A stretch of 64,000 nt of DNA from Clostridiales bacterium (lineage in GTDB: Bacteria > Bacillota > Clostridia > Oscillospirales > Acutalibacteraceae), in the NCBI GenBank assembly GCA_022800315.1, contig JAAWQC010000002.1:1-64000 (forward strand). Reading direction: 5' to 3'. Below are positions 40,789 through 50,144 of this stretch, in pieces; the stretch's first letter is position 1; every line of letters begins with the position of its first letter. The position numbers and the translations under genes are program-made. The notes under the pieces were generated by a model, which searched no databases, was not told the origin of the DNA, and saw nothing but the letters and a program-made list of their open reading frames with translations.

Positions 40789-42150
40789 ATGCCTCCTAAA
40801 AATAAAACGATTTACGTCTGTTCCCAGTGTGGGTTCGAGATGCCCAAATGGGCGGGGAAATGCCCCTCCTGCGGTGAATGGAACACCGTGCAGGAGGAGA
40901 TGCGGATGCCCGAACGGAACTCCCCGCTGGCCTCCGGCCGGCCGGGGGCGTATGCCGTACGGCCTATCGGCGATATCTGTCCGGAGGGGGAGCATCGTCA
41001 CCTGACCGGCCTGCCGGAACTGGACCGGGTGCTGGGAGGCGGCATTGTCCGCGGGGCTCTGATGCTCATCGGCGGTGATCCCGGTATCGGTAAATCCACC
41101 CTGCTGCTGCAAATCTGCGGCAATCTGGGACAGCAGCTGAAAATCCTCTATGTATCGGGGGAGGAATCGGAGCGGCAGATCAAACTGCGAGCCGACAGGC
41201 TGGGCGTGATCAGTCCCCGTTTATACATCCTGTGTGAAACCGACGTGGAGACCATACTGGACGCCATGCGGTCGGAAAAGCCGGATATCGTTATCATCGA
41301 TTCCATTCAGACCATGAATCTGGCGGGCATCGCCTCGTCTTCCGGTAGCGTCACCCAGGTGAGGGAGTGCACGAATGCCATCATGAAGGTGGCCAAGGGC
41401 AGCGATACCCCCGTTTTCATCGTTGGCCATGTGAATAAGGACGGTGCCATCGCGGGTCCGAAGGTAATGGAACATATCGTCGACTGCGTGCTGTATTTCG
41501 AGGGGGACGCCCATACCAGCTACCGGATTCTCCGCTGTGTCAAAAACCGGTACGGCTCCACCAACGAAATCGGCGTGTTCGAAATGCGGACACAGGGGCT
41601 GTGCGAGGTGGAAAATCCCTCACTGATGCTGTTGTCGGGCCGGCCGGTCAACGTCAGCGGCACCTGTGTCGCCTGTATGATGGAAGGATCCCGGCCGCTG
41701 CTAGCGGAGGTGCAGGGGCTGGTGTCGCCTACCGGCTTCGGCAATCCCCGGCGGATGTCCACCGGCTTTGACTACAACCGGCTGTCCCTGCTGCTGGCAG
41801 TGCTGGAAAAACGGGCGGGGTACTTCTTTTCCAATCTGGATGCTTACATCAACGTGGTGGGCGGCCTGCGGCTGGACGAGCCCGCCGGCGACCTGCCGGT
41901 GGCGCTGTCCCTCATCTCCAGCCTGAAGGATACCCCGGTGGGGGAGGGCATCGTCGCCTTCGGTGAAATCGGCCTGGCGGGTGAGCTGCGGGCGGTTTCC
42001 AATGCGGAGGTCCGCCTCAACGAGGCGGCGCGGCTGGGCTTTAGCCACGTGATACTGCCCTATCACAATCTCAAATCACTGACAGCGCGAGAGGATGTGG
42101 AGGTCATCGGGGTCCACACGGTGCGCGAGGCTTATGAGGCACTGAGCTGA
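40789..42150 (+). CDS. radA: DNA repair protein RadA
   Basis: YVCSQCGFEMPKWAGKCPSCGEWNT, IGGDPGIGKSTLLLQICG, KNRYGSTNEIGVFEM, Lon-like C-terminus. Confidence 0.97.
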   Translation: MPPKNKTIYVCSQCGFEMPKWAGKCPSCGEWNTVQEEMRMPERNSPLASGRPGAYAVRPIGDICPEGEHRHLTGLPELDRVLGGGIVRGALMLIGGDPGIGKSTLLLQICGNLGQQLKILYVSGEESERQIKLRADRLGVISPRLYILCETDVETILDAMRSEKPDIVIIDSIQTMNLAGIASSSGSVTQVRECTNAIMKVAKGSDTPVFIVGHVNKDGAIAGPKVMEHIVDCVLYFEGDAHTSYRILRCVKNRYGSTNEIGVFEMRTQGLCEVENPSLMLLSGRPVNVSGTCVACMMEGSRPLLAEVQGLVSPTGFGNPRRMSTGFDYNRLSLLLAVLEKRAGYFFSNLDAYINVVGGLRLDEPAGDLPVALSLISSLKDTPVGEGIVAFGEIGLAGELRAVSNAEVRLNEAARLGFSHVILPYHNLKSLTAREDVEVIGVHTVREAYEALS

Positions 42151-42262
42151 CGGAGGCGGGCCCGCTTGTCGTCGTGCAGCAGTCAGAAAAGGAAAAGGGG
42201 GCACAGTATGGGGATTTGCAGCAACCTTCTGTATCGAAAACGGATAACAGGAGGATTTGACT

Positions 42263-43178
42263 ATGGTGAAAATATTATTGGATACTGACATCGGCGGCGA
42301 TATCGACGACGCGGTCTGTCTGGCCTATCTCTTAAAAGAACCGCGGTGTGAACTGCTGGGCATTACCACCGTCTGCGGGGAATCAGAAAAACGGTCGTCG
42401 GTAGCCGACGCTATCTGTAAGGCCGCGGAACGGACGGTCCCCATTGTGGCGGGACTGGACACGACCTTGCAGCCCATCCCGGTTTATCCCAAGCCGGAGG
42501 GGGCTGGCGCGCTGAAAAACTGGCCGCACAGTACCTTCAAAAAGGGGGACGCACCCGCTTTTCTCTATCGGCAGATCATAGAGAATCCCCACGAAGTCGT
42601 ACTGTTGGGCATCGGCAACATGACCAATATCGCCACCCTCTTTCGGGAATACTCGGATGCGCCGGAGCTTCTCAAAGGGCTTTATGTAATGAACGGGTAT
42701 TTTGGCAGAGAAAAGCTTCCCGACCCCAGCTATAACTGGAACTCGTGGGCTGATCCCCTGGCTTCCAAAGAGGTCTTCGCCGCAGCCGTCGCCGTCCACC
42801 GGGCCATTCCGCTGGAGGTCACGGACAAGCTTGACCATCGAAGGGGAGCGAGCCGGTAAACTGATGTCCGCGAACACCGATCTGATAAAGGCTGTATTGG
42901 ATTTCGGCAGCGCCTGGCTGGAGAGCGCCGGGAAGCTGACCCTGCACGATCCGCTGGCGGCAGTTTCCATTTTCTACCCGGAACTTTGCACCTTTGAAAA
43001 AGGCGTCGTCCAGGTGGAAACAGGGGAAAACGGCAATATGGGCGGCACCGTCTTTACACCTGACCCTAACGGGATTGTGGAGATTGCCAGAACTGTGGAC
43101 AAGGAAGCGTTCTATACCGTGTTGAGTACGACACTGAACAGCGGCACCAGGAACTTGGCAGAGGGAAACCGGGCGTAA
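42263..43178 (+). pseudogene. Inosine-uridine-type nucleoside hydrolase, disrupted by a +1 frameshift
   Basis: Frame 1 KILLDTDIGGDIDDAVCLAYLL...EVTDKL, then the next frame continues TIEGERAGKLMSANTDLIKAVLDFG. Junction aagcTtgaccatcgaa near 42831 has one extra base relative to the aag-ctg-acc-atc-gaa expected. Confidence 0.85.
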
Positions 43179-43275
43179 AATGCTGGACACCGTGCAGTTC
43201 TGGTCGGAAAACCTGCGGAAAGAAGGTTGAACGGCTGTGGCTCACCGGTGTCAGGAGTATCGACCCCATCTTATA

Positions 43276-43330
43276 TCGAGGGGCTTACAAAAGCTGAGAT
43301 ACCGGTGTCTGAATGCGGCGGATGCCCTTT
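43276..43330 (+). other. Possible degenerate TPP-riboswitch-like sequence
   Basis: tcgaggggcttacaaaagctgagataccggtgtctgaatgcggcggatgccctt resembles the 5' half of the THI-box (GGGG..C....GCUGAGAUACC); the 3' half is poor. An intrinsic terminator follows immediately. Confidence 0.3.
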
Positions 43331-43340
43331 AAAACACACA

Positions 43341-43374
43341 AAAAACGGCTGCGGAAAGCACAGCCGTTTTTTTG
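43341..43374 (+). terminator. Rho-independent terminator
   Basis: aaaaacggctgcggaaagcacagccgttttttt. Confidence 0.85.
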
Positions 43375-43423
43375 TGAATATAAAAAGGAATAGGCAAACG
43401 GGGGGTGGAATCCGTTCATCGCC

Positions 43424-44299
43424 TTACAGGGTTTTGACCAGTTCCTTGAGATAAGCGCGGAAATCGTCTCCCACTTCGGGGTGGCGCAGGGCGACTTCGC
43501 AGGTCGCCTGCAGGATTCCCAGCTTGTTACCCATATCGTAGCGGGTACCGGTAAAGTCCACGCCGGTCATACCTGAACGGCGTGCCAGGGTGCACATGGC
43601 GTCGGTCAGCTGTATTTCACCGCCGGCGCCGGGAGGCGTCCGATCGAGGATATCGAAGATATCGGGGGGCAGGACACAACGGCCGAGCACCGAATACAAG
43701 GACAGGATTTTATCGGGGGAGGGCTTCTCCACCATATCGGTAACTTTATAAAGATTGTCCCGCAGCAGATCCACCTTCAGGGAGCTGTACCGCTGCACCT
43801 GCTCTTCCGTGACCTCCTTGATGCCGACCACACCGCAGCCGTATTCGCCGTAAACGCGGCAGAGCTGGCCGCAGGCGGGATCGTCACCCAGAATGACGTC
43901 GTCGCCGTACAGAACGGCAAAGGGCTCGCCGCCCACAAAGGAACGGGCACAGTTGATGGCATGCCCCAATCCCCGCGTCTCCTTCTGGCGCACGAAGTAG
44001 ATATTGGCCAGGTGTGCCAGGGAACGGATCTGATCGAGCATCTCCTTCTTTCCCGTGGCGGCAAGCCGGTGTTCCAGTTCCACCGCGTGATCGAAATGAT
44101 CCTCGATAATGCCCTTGCCGCGGTTGGTGATGATCAGGATGTCTTCGATACCCGAACGCACCGCTTCCTCTACAATGTACTGGATGGCGGGTTTGTCCAC
44201 AATGGGCAGCATCTCCTTGGGCATGACCTTGGAAATGGGGAGTACACGGGTACCCAAACCGGCGGCTGGAATGACCGCCTTGCGAATTTTCGTTGTCAT
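43424..44299 (-). CDS. galU: UTP-glucose-1-phosphate uridylyltransferase
   Basis: IRKAVIPAAGLGTRVLPISKVMPKEMLPIVDKPAIQYIVEEAV...RGLGHAINCARSFVGGEPFAVLYGDDVI. Confidence 0.97.
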   Translation of the reverse strand: MTTKIRKAVIPAAGLGTRVLPISKVMPKEMLPIVDKPAIQYIVEEAVRSGIEDILIITNRGKGIIEDHFDHAVELEHRLAATGKKEMLDQIRSLAHLANIYFVRQKETRGLGHAINCARSFVGGEPFAVLYGDDVILGDDPACGQLCRVYGEYGCGVVGIKEVTEEQVQRYSSLKVDLLRDNLYKVTDMVEKPSPDKILSLYSVLGRCVLPPDIFDILDRTPPGAGGEIQLTDAMCTLARRSGMTGVDFTGTRYDMGNKLGILQATCEVALRHPEVGDDFRAYLKELVKTL

Positions 44300-44327
44300 G
44301 GAATCCTCCTCCGGTTTTCAATCGATG

Positions 44328-45287
44328 CTATAGAATCGGCGTCGCAAAATATGCCAGCATCAGGCAAAAGGCAATAAGCAGAAGCAGCGACAGCACCATC
44401 AGCGCTGCCACTGCCAGCAGGCTGGTACCGCCCCGCCTGGACAATTCGTAACGGCAGTGGAGCGGTTCGTGATGGCATCCGCGGATACGAGAAACCTGTC
44501 GCAGGACGTGAAGTTGATACAGGCTGTTTCCTATACAGCCCAAGATCATGCGCAGCAGAAACAGCAGCGGTACAGAAAAGCCGTATAATACGTTCAGCCA
44601 GCCGGGAAGCACCAGCTCCGGCAGGTCACCCAGCGCCAAAAAAGCCTGCATCGCCTCCGGATTGGCGGTCAGCTCTCGGTAATTCAGCAGCATCACCGCA
44701 CCGATGGGGGCGCAGAACAATAGTGTCAGCAGGAATAAGACGAAGAAAGGCCTTTTCATTTTTCGATAGGCCAGCCAGGGGACGGGAAATAAAAAAGCGG
44801 CCCAGTTCCAGGAGATGCGGCCGCGCTGGGCCCGCATCATCTGAAAACGGCTGAGGTAATGATCGCTGCGGCGGCCGATAAAAGTGGTGATATCCTCAGT
44901 GGGTTGGCCGTTAAAGGCGGGTTCTTTTCGCGGCGGAGGGGTGGAAAAGGGAAGGGTGAGCGGCGGCAGCGAACGGTCCTTTCCCTGGAACGAATTATCG
45001 GGTTCGTCCTCGGTAAGCAGGCTCTTCCCGCATTTGCGGCAGACGGCGGCTTCCGGTTCGTTCGCGCAGCCGCAGTTGCCGCAGTTGCGTGCGTCCTCGT
45101 CATCGCGGCGGGGCGGCCGTTTCCACTGCTCCGGTGTTCCATGCTGCTTGCTGTAGCGGCAGTGCCCTGTTTTTTTCCAGCAGGCGCGGTGATGGGGAGC
45201 GCCGCACGCAGGGCATACCACCAGGTCGTCCCGTTCTGTGAAAGGACGGCCGCAGACAGGACAGGTCAAATCACGATAGTCGGGCAT
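44328..45287 (-). CDS. Prokaryotic RING-like zinc finger, zinc ribbon and DUF2628-like membrane protein (copy B)
   Basis: LTCPVCGRPFTERDDLVVCPACGAPHHRACWKKTGHC; CGNCGCANEPEAAVCRKCGKSL; ISWNWAAFLFPVPWLAYRKM plus TM segments. Confidence 0.8.
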   Translation of the reverse strand: MPDYRDLTCPVCGRPFTERDDLVVCPACGAPHHRACWKKTGHCRYSKQHGTPEQWKRPPRRDDEDARNCGNCGCANEPEAAVCRKCGKSLLTEDEPDNSFQGKDRSLPPLTLPFSTPPPRKEPAFNGQPTEDITTFIGRRSDHYLSRFQMMRAQRGRISWNWAAFLFPVPWLAYRKMKRPFFVLFLLTLLFCAPIGAVMLLNYRELTANPEAMQAFLALGDLPELVLPGWLNVLYGFSVPLLFLLRMILGCIGNSLYQLHVLRQVSRIRGCHHEPLHCRYELSRRGGTSLLAVAALMVLSLLLLIAFCLMLAYFATPIL

Positions 45288-45359
45288 ACGGAAACTCCAT
45301 CCTTATAACCGCTCCCCGTCGGGTATCCGGCGGGGAGAAGGTCGTTATCATATTCAGTA

Positions 45360-46373
45360 CTAAATAAAGGCAACCAGCAGCATGGAGGAAAACTGGATGA
45401 TGGCGTAGGACAGGGCGGCGAAAGCAAAGGAGATACCACCGGCGGCGCTGAGCCGGCCGCGGTAGCCCACGGTGTCCTGGGTGCGAAGCTTATGAATACG
45501 TGCCACTGCCGTCCCGAGGTAGACCGAATTGCCGAACAGGCCGAACAACAGGCGTATCACCAGATCGGCGAGAAACAGCCCCATGATGATCATGAAAAAG
45601 ACCGATTTGCTCTCATCCTGCGCCGCGGCCTGTATGGCGTTGAAATATTCGGCGGGGGTGGCGATGTCGGAACCGACGAGAAAGCGGTAGATCACCAGAT
45701 TCTCCACCACCGTTTTCATTATCGTAAAGAAAAGGACCAGACCGCCCGCCAGATAATTTTTGCGGAACATCAGCCAATAGGGGGTTATGAGGAAGGCGGG
45801 CCAGTTCCAGGAAGCCCGTTTGCCACCCGCTATTTTTTTAAAGCGGGGCAGATAATAGGGCGTGTTCACCGCCGTATAAGTCATCAGGTCTTCCGCCGGG
45901 GTATCGTCAATCGTCTCATTTTTATCGACGCCGCCATAGGGATCGATTACTGGCATGCGGAAAGGGCTATACTCTCCATATACCCCGCCGTTTCCGCCGG
46001 CGGCGGGAGGAGGACCGTCCACCGGCGGCGTGTAACTGCTTTGCCAGTCGGTGGCAGGCAGATCTTTTCCGCAGCGGGAACAGAATTCGGCGTATTGGGT
46101 GTTGACGAATCCGCAGGAAGGACAGGGGTTTCCCCCCTCCGCAGACGGGTCTGCCGCCGAACCGCCGGCAGCGGTAGACGGGCCCGATGGGGCCGGTTCC
46201 TGCCGTTTCCACTGTTGCGGGGTGTCGTGGGCGCTTTCAAAATGACAATGGCCTTCACGGCTCCAGCAATCTCGATGATGGGGCGCGCCGCATTTGGGGC
46301 ACACCACAATATCGTCGGTTTCCTGGAATCGTCTGCCGCAGACTGGGCAGTCGTAGCCTTCATAAAAAAACAT
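45360..46373 (-). CDS. Prokaryotic RING-like zinc finger, zinc ribbon and DUF2628-like membrane protein (copy A)
   Basis: YDCPVCGRRFQETDDIVVCPKCGAPHHRDCWSREGHC; CPSCGFVNTQYAEFCSRCGKDL; ASWNWPAFLITPYWLMFRKNY plus TM segments. Confidence 0.8.
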   Translation of the reverse strand: MFFYEGYDCPVCGRRFQETDDIVVCPKCGAPHHRDCWSREGHCHFESAHDTPQQWKRQEPAPSGPSTAAGGSAADPSAEGGNPCPSCGFVNTQYAEFCSRCGKDLPATDWQSSYTPPVDGPPPAAGGNGGVYGEYSPFRMPVIDPYGGVDKNETIDDTPAEDLMTYTAVNTPYYLPRFKKIAGGKRASWNWPAFLITPYWLMFRKNYLAGGLVLFFTIMKTVVENLVIYRFLVGSDIATPAEYFNAIQAAAQDESKSVFFMIIMGLFLADLVIRLLFGLFGNSVYLGTAVARIHKLRTQDTVGYRGRLSAAGGISFAFAALSYAIIQFSSMLLVAFI

Positions 46374-46578
46374 GTTATGCCTCCCGGAATCATACGAGGA
46401 TACCATAGGATATGCAATATCACACCATAAAAACGGAACGAATATGGGTTCCCTGAATATTATTCATGATGGAACAACCAGGAACCTATATATTGTACCT
46501 TTTTTCACAGGCAACTGCAACCGAATGCCCAATCGTTTATAAAATGTTAAAGAATCCGGCTGCTCTTTCCCGAAATCG

Positions 46579-46607
46579 TTGATATTTGCGCCAGTGGTCA
46601 GTATAAT
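46579..46607 (+). promoter_or_regulatory. Candidate sigma-A promoter of murD
   Basis: TTGATA (46579-46584), 17-bp spacer, TATAAT (46602-46607). Confidence 0.65.
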
Positions 46608-46642
46608 AGACAACAGTACTGTCGTGAAGGAATGATGCGTCG

Positions 46643-48040
46643 ATGAATCCGTCAGAGTCCCGTGCGGAACGTTTTTTCCGCCGATTAAAGGGCAAAAAAG
46701 TGGCCATCTGCGGTATGGGAACCAACAATACCCCGGTGGTCCTTCAGTTTTTACAGAAGGGCGCACGTGTGACCGCCTGTGACCGGCGAAACCGGGAGCA
46801 GTTGGGGCAGGCAGCCGCCCTGCTGGAGGAGGCAGGGGCGTCTCTTCAATTAGGCGACGGTTATCTGCAGGGCCTCGAAGGCTTTGATCTGATCCTGCGC
46901 ACACCCGGGATGAAGCCTTATCTGCCCGAATTTGAAGCGGCGCGTGACAAGGGGATTGCCGTTACATCGGAAATGGAGCTTTTTTTCAGCCTTTGCCCGG
47001 CGCCGATTTACGGCGTTACCGGTTCCGACGGCAAGAGTACCACCACCTCGGTCATCGCCGGCTTGCTGGAGGCCGGCGGAAAAAAGGTGCATCTGGGGGG
47101 GAACATCGGCCGCCCCCTGCTTCCCCTTATCGGCGAGATCGGACCGGAGGACGCCGCGGTGGTCGAACTGTCCAGCTTCCAGCTGACCCGCATGACCCAG
47201 AGCCCCCATGTGGCGGTGATCACCAATATCGCACCCAATCATCTGGACTGGCATACCGATATGGACGAGTATGTGGAGTCCAAGAGGAACCTGATCGCGT
47301 ATCAGCAGGCGGGTGACCGCATGATTCTCAACGCCGATAACGCCTATACCGCGGGATTCGCACGGGATATGGCGGGAAAAAGCTCCGCCCGCGTCCTGCT
47401 ATTTTCCCGCCGCCATCCGGTGGAGGAAGGGGCGTGGATGGACGAATCGGGAACGCTGAAAATCACCATAGACGGTAAAACTAGCGTCATTATGGAGTCG
47501 GAGGACATCCTGCTGCCCGGCGACCACATTCGGGAAGACTTCCTCGCCGCTATCGCCGCCGTGTGGGGAGAGGTGTCTCCGGCGGCAATCAAAACGTATG
47601 CCTGCCGGTTTGGGGGCATTGCCCACCGCTGTGAACTGGTGAGAGAATGGAACGGTGTCCGCTGGATCAACGATTCCATCGGTACCAGCCCCACCCGCAC
47701 CATAGCGGGGTTGGAGTCCTTCGACCGTCCGGTGATCCTGATCGCCGGGGGATATGACAAACATATCCCCTATGCACCGTTGGGGCCGGTGGTTGCCCGC
47801 AAGGTGAAAACCGCGATTTTGATGGGCGATACCGCCGACGCCATCGAAAAAGCGATCCGCGAAAACGGCGATACACCGGTGATCCGCGTGTCCGATATGG
47901 AGCAGGCGGTGAATGAGGCGGCCAGGCTGGCCGGGTCGGGTGAAATCGTTTTGATGTCGCCGGCCAGCGCCAGCTTCGATATGTACAAGAATTTTGAGGA
48001 AAAAGGCGACCACTTTAAACGGCTGGTAAACGCCCTGTAA
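46643..48040 (+). CDS. murD: UDP-N-acetylmuramoylalanine-D-glutamate ligase
   Basis: VAICGMGTNNTPVV, YGVTGSDGKSTTTSVIAGLL, ELSSFQL, NIAPNHLDWH, NDSIGTSPTRT. Confidence 0.93.
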   Translation: MNPSESRAERFFRRLKGKKVAICGMGTNNTPVVLQFLQKGARVTACDRRNREQLGQAAALLEEAGASLQLGDGYLQGLEGFDLILRTPGMKPYLPEFEAARDKGIAVTSEMELFFSLCPAPIYGVTGSDGKSTTTSVIAGLLEAGGKKVHLGGNIGRPLLPLIGEIGPEDAAVVELSSFQLTRMTQSPHVAVITNIAPNHLDWHTDMDEYVESKRNLIAYQQAGDRMILNADNAYTAGFARDMAGKSSARVLLFSRRHPVEEGAWMDESGTLKITIDGKTSVIMESEDILLPGDHIREDFLAAIAAVWGEVSPAAIKTYACRFGGIAHRCELVREWNGVRWINDSIGTSPTRTIAGLESFDRPVILIAGGYDKHIPYAPLGPVVARKVKTAILMGDTADAIEKAIRENGDTPVIRVSDMEQAVNEAARLAGSGEIVLMSPASASFDMYKNFEEKGDHFKRLVNAL

Positions 48041-48066
48041 CAGACAGGGTAGAAAGGACGGGAAAA

Positions 48067-49095
48067 ATGGAACTGCTGACAGTTTTGGAGGCGTTGTGCA
48101 GCTCTGTCGGCGCAGGCGGGCAGGCGCAGGCCGCCGATACGGCGGCCGTATTTCTGAAGGAAACCTGCACACAGGTTGGGCGCGACGCGCTGGGCAGTGT
48201 CACCGGATTCCGCCACTGCGGTAAAAAGAACGCGCCGCTGATTTTGCTGGAGGCACACATCGATGAAATCGGCTTTGTGGTCACCGGCATCGACGAGCAG
48301 GGCTTCGTCCGTGTGGCGAAATGCGGTGGGGCGGACCAGCGGGTACTGTCCGCCGCAGAGGTGATCGTCTGGGGAGACAAGCCCTATCCCGGTCTGTTCT
48401 GCTCCACGCCGCCTCATCTGAGCGATGCGGACAGCCGCCGGAAGACGCCGGAGCCGGACGCTCTTGGTATCGACGTCGGTATGGACAGCGAAGAAGCCAG
48501 ACGCCATATATCCGAAGGGGATGTGGTGACTTTCAGCCCGAATTTCCAGCGAATGGATAAGAAACGGGTGTGTTCCAAGTCGCTGGATGACCGGGCGGGC
48601 GTAGCCTCGGTGTTATATTGTCTCGACCGGCTGAAGGGGAAGGAACTGTCCTATGACCTGGCGGTGGTTTTCGCGGTGCAGGAGGAGCTGGGCTGCCGCG
48701 GCTCCGCAGCGGCGGCATATGCGGCTGCTCCAACAGGGGCCATCGCAGTGGATGTTAGTTTCGCCTGGACGCCCGATGCTGACCGCCGCCACTGCGGCCT
48801 GCTGGACGGCGGTCCCATGATCGGCCGGGCGCCGGGGCTGAGCGCTCGTTTGTCGGACAAGCTCATCGAGCTGTGCCGGGAAGCGGACCTGCCTTATCAG
48901 ACGGAAGTGATGGGTGGGGACACCGGAACCGATGCAGATAATATCGCTTCCTCGCGGGGAGGCGTACCCACCGCGTTACTCTCTATCCCGCTGCGCTATA
49001 TGCACACGCCGGTGGAAGTGGCTTCACTGGAGGACATCGAAAATACCGGCCGTCTCATGGCGGAAATGATCGAGAAGGAGGGCTTTCAGAGATGA
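48067..49095 (+). CDS. M42 family metallopeptidase (glutamyl aminopeptidase/endoglucanase family)
   Basis: LLEAHIDEIGFVV, KSLDDRAGVASVLY, FAVQEELGCRGS, GGDTGTDADNIASSRGG, RYMHTPVE. Confidence 0.93.
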   Translation: MELLTVLEALCSSVGAGGQAQAADTAAVFLKETCTQVGRDALGSVTGFRHCGKKNAPLILLEAHIDEIGFVVTGIDEQGFVRVAKCGGADQRVLSAAEVIVWGDKPYPGLFCSTPPHLSDADSRRKTPEPDALGIDVGMDSEEARRHISEGDVVTFSPNFQRMDKKRVCSKSLDDRAGVASVLYCLDRLKGKELSYDLAVVFAVQEELGCRGSAAAAYAAAPTGAIAVDVSFAWTPDADRRHCGLLDGGPMIGRAPGLSARLSDKLIELCREADLPYQTEVMGGDTGTDADNIASSRGGVPTALLSIPLRYMHTPVEVASLEDIENTGRLMAEMIEKEGFQR

Positions 49096-50144
49096 TGAAC
49101 CGTTTGAAAGAGCTCTGTGAGCTTCCCGGCGTTTCCGGATGTGAGGACGCAGTACGGGCGTATATCCTGGATAAACTGGGGGAATCGCCGGCGGAAATCG
49201 ACGTGCGGATAGATCCACTCGGCAGCGTAATTGCCGAAGTAACCGGCAAAAAACGGGCCGACACCCGCCTGCTTTTTGCTGCCCATATGGATGAGGTGGG
49301 CTTTCTCGTCACCGACGCCACCGACGAAGGGTTTCTTCGTTTTACCCCGGTGGGGGGGATCGATCCCCGTGTGGTATTCGGCAAACGGGTACGGGTGGGA
49401 GAGCATTTCGGTGTCATTGGAGGCAAAGCGACCCACCAGTGTTCCGGTGAGGAAAAGACAAATGTGCCCTCCCTCGACGACATGTTGATCGATGTGGGGG
49501 CTTCCAGCCGGGAGGAGGCGCTGGTTATTGCTCAGCCCGGTGACCCGGTAATCTTCGACGGCGCGTACCGGGAACTGGAGGGCGGCCTGTTTAAAGCCCG
49601 TGCGCTGGACGACCGGGCCGGCTGCGCCCTGCTGCTGGAGCTGGTGCGGGAGGTTCCGGAATACGACATTGTCCTGGCCTTTACCGTTCAGGAGGAGATC
49701 GGCCTGCGGGGAGCGAAAACTGCCGCTTTTTCGGTCGATCCCGATGTAGCCGTCGTGGTGGATTCCACCACAGCGGCGGATACGGCGGGTGTTCCCTCCC
49801 ACAAGCAGGTGTGCCGTGTCGGCGGCGGTCCGGTGGTCTCCTTTATGGATGCCCGTACCCTTTACGACCGGCCGCTGTACGCCTGCATCCGCCGGCTGGC
49901 GGAGGAAAACGGCATTGAAACGCAGACCAAGACCATGGTGGCGGGCGGCAACGACGCCGGAGCCATCCATCAGTCCCGCGGCGGCGTTCGCACGGCGGCG
50001 GTGTCTCTGCCCTGCCGGTATATTCATTCGTCCTCCTGTGTGCTTAAGAAAAGTGACCTGGAAGCGACAAGGTCTTTACTGCTTCTGCTGGCACGGGAGC
50101 TTGCCTGTAAAGGCGAATGCCAGACGGAAGAGGGACGTTCATGA
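49092..50144 (+). CDS. M42 family metallopeptidase (second copy)
   Basis: FAAHMDEVGFLVTD, RALDDRAGCALLLELV, FTVQEEIGLRGAKTAAF, GGNDAGAIHQSRGGV, RYIHSSS. Confidence 0.93.
   Translation: MMNRLKELCELPGVSGCEDAVRAYILDKLGESPAEIDVRIDPLGSVIAEVTGKKRADTRLLFAAHMDEVGFLVTDATDEGFLRFTPVGGIDPRVVFGKRVRVGEHFGVIGGKATHQCSGEEKTNVPSLDDMLIDVGASSREEALVIAQPGDPVIFDGAYRELEGGLFKARALDDRAGCALLLELVREVPEYDIVLAFTVQEEIGLRGAKTAAFSVDPDVAVVVDSTTAADTAGVPSHKQVCRVGGGPVVSFMDARTLYDRPLYACIRRLAEENGIETQTKTMVAGGNDAGAIHQSRGGVRTAAVSLPCRYIHSSSCVLKKSDLEATRSLLLLLARELACKGECQTEEGRS

Noticed and set aside
43227-43454. 75-aa + strand ORF after the nucleoside hydrolase
   Set aside because: Runs through a strong intrinsic terminator and has no recognisable domain; more likely noncoding.
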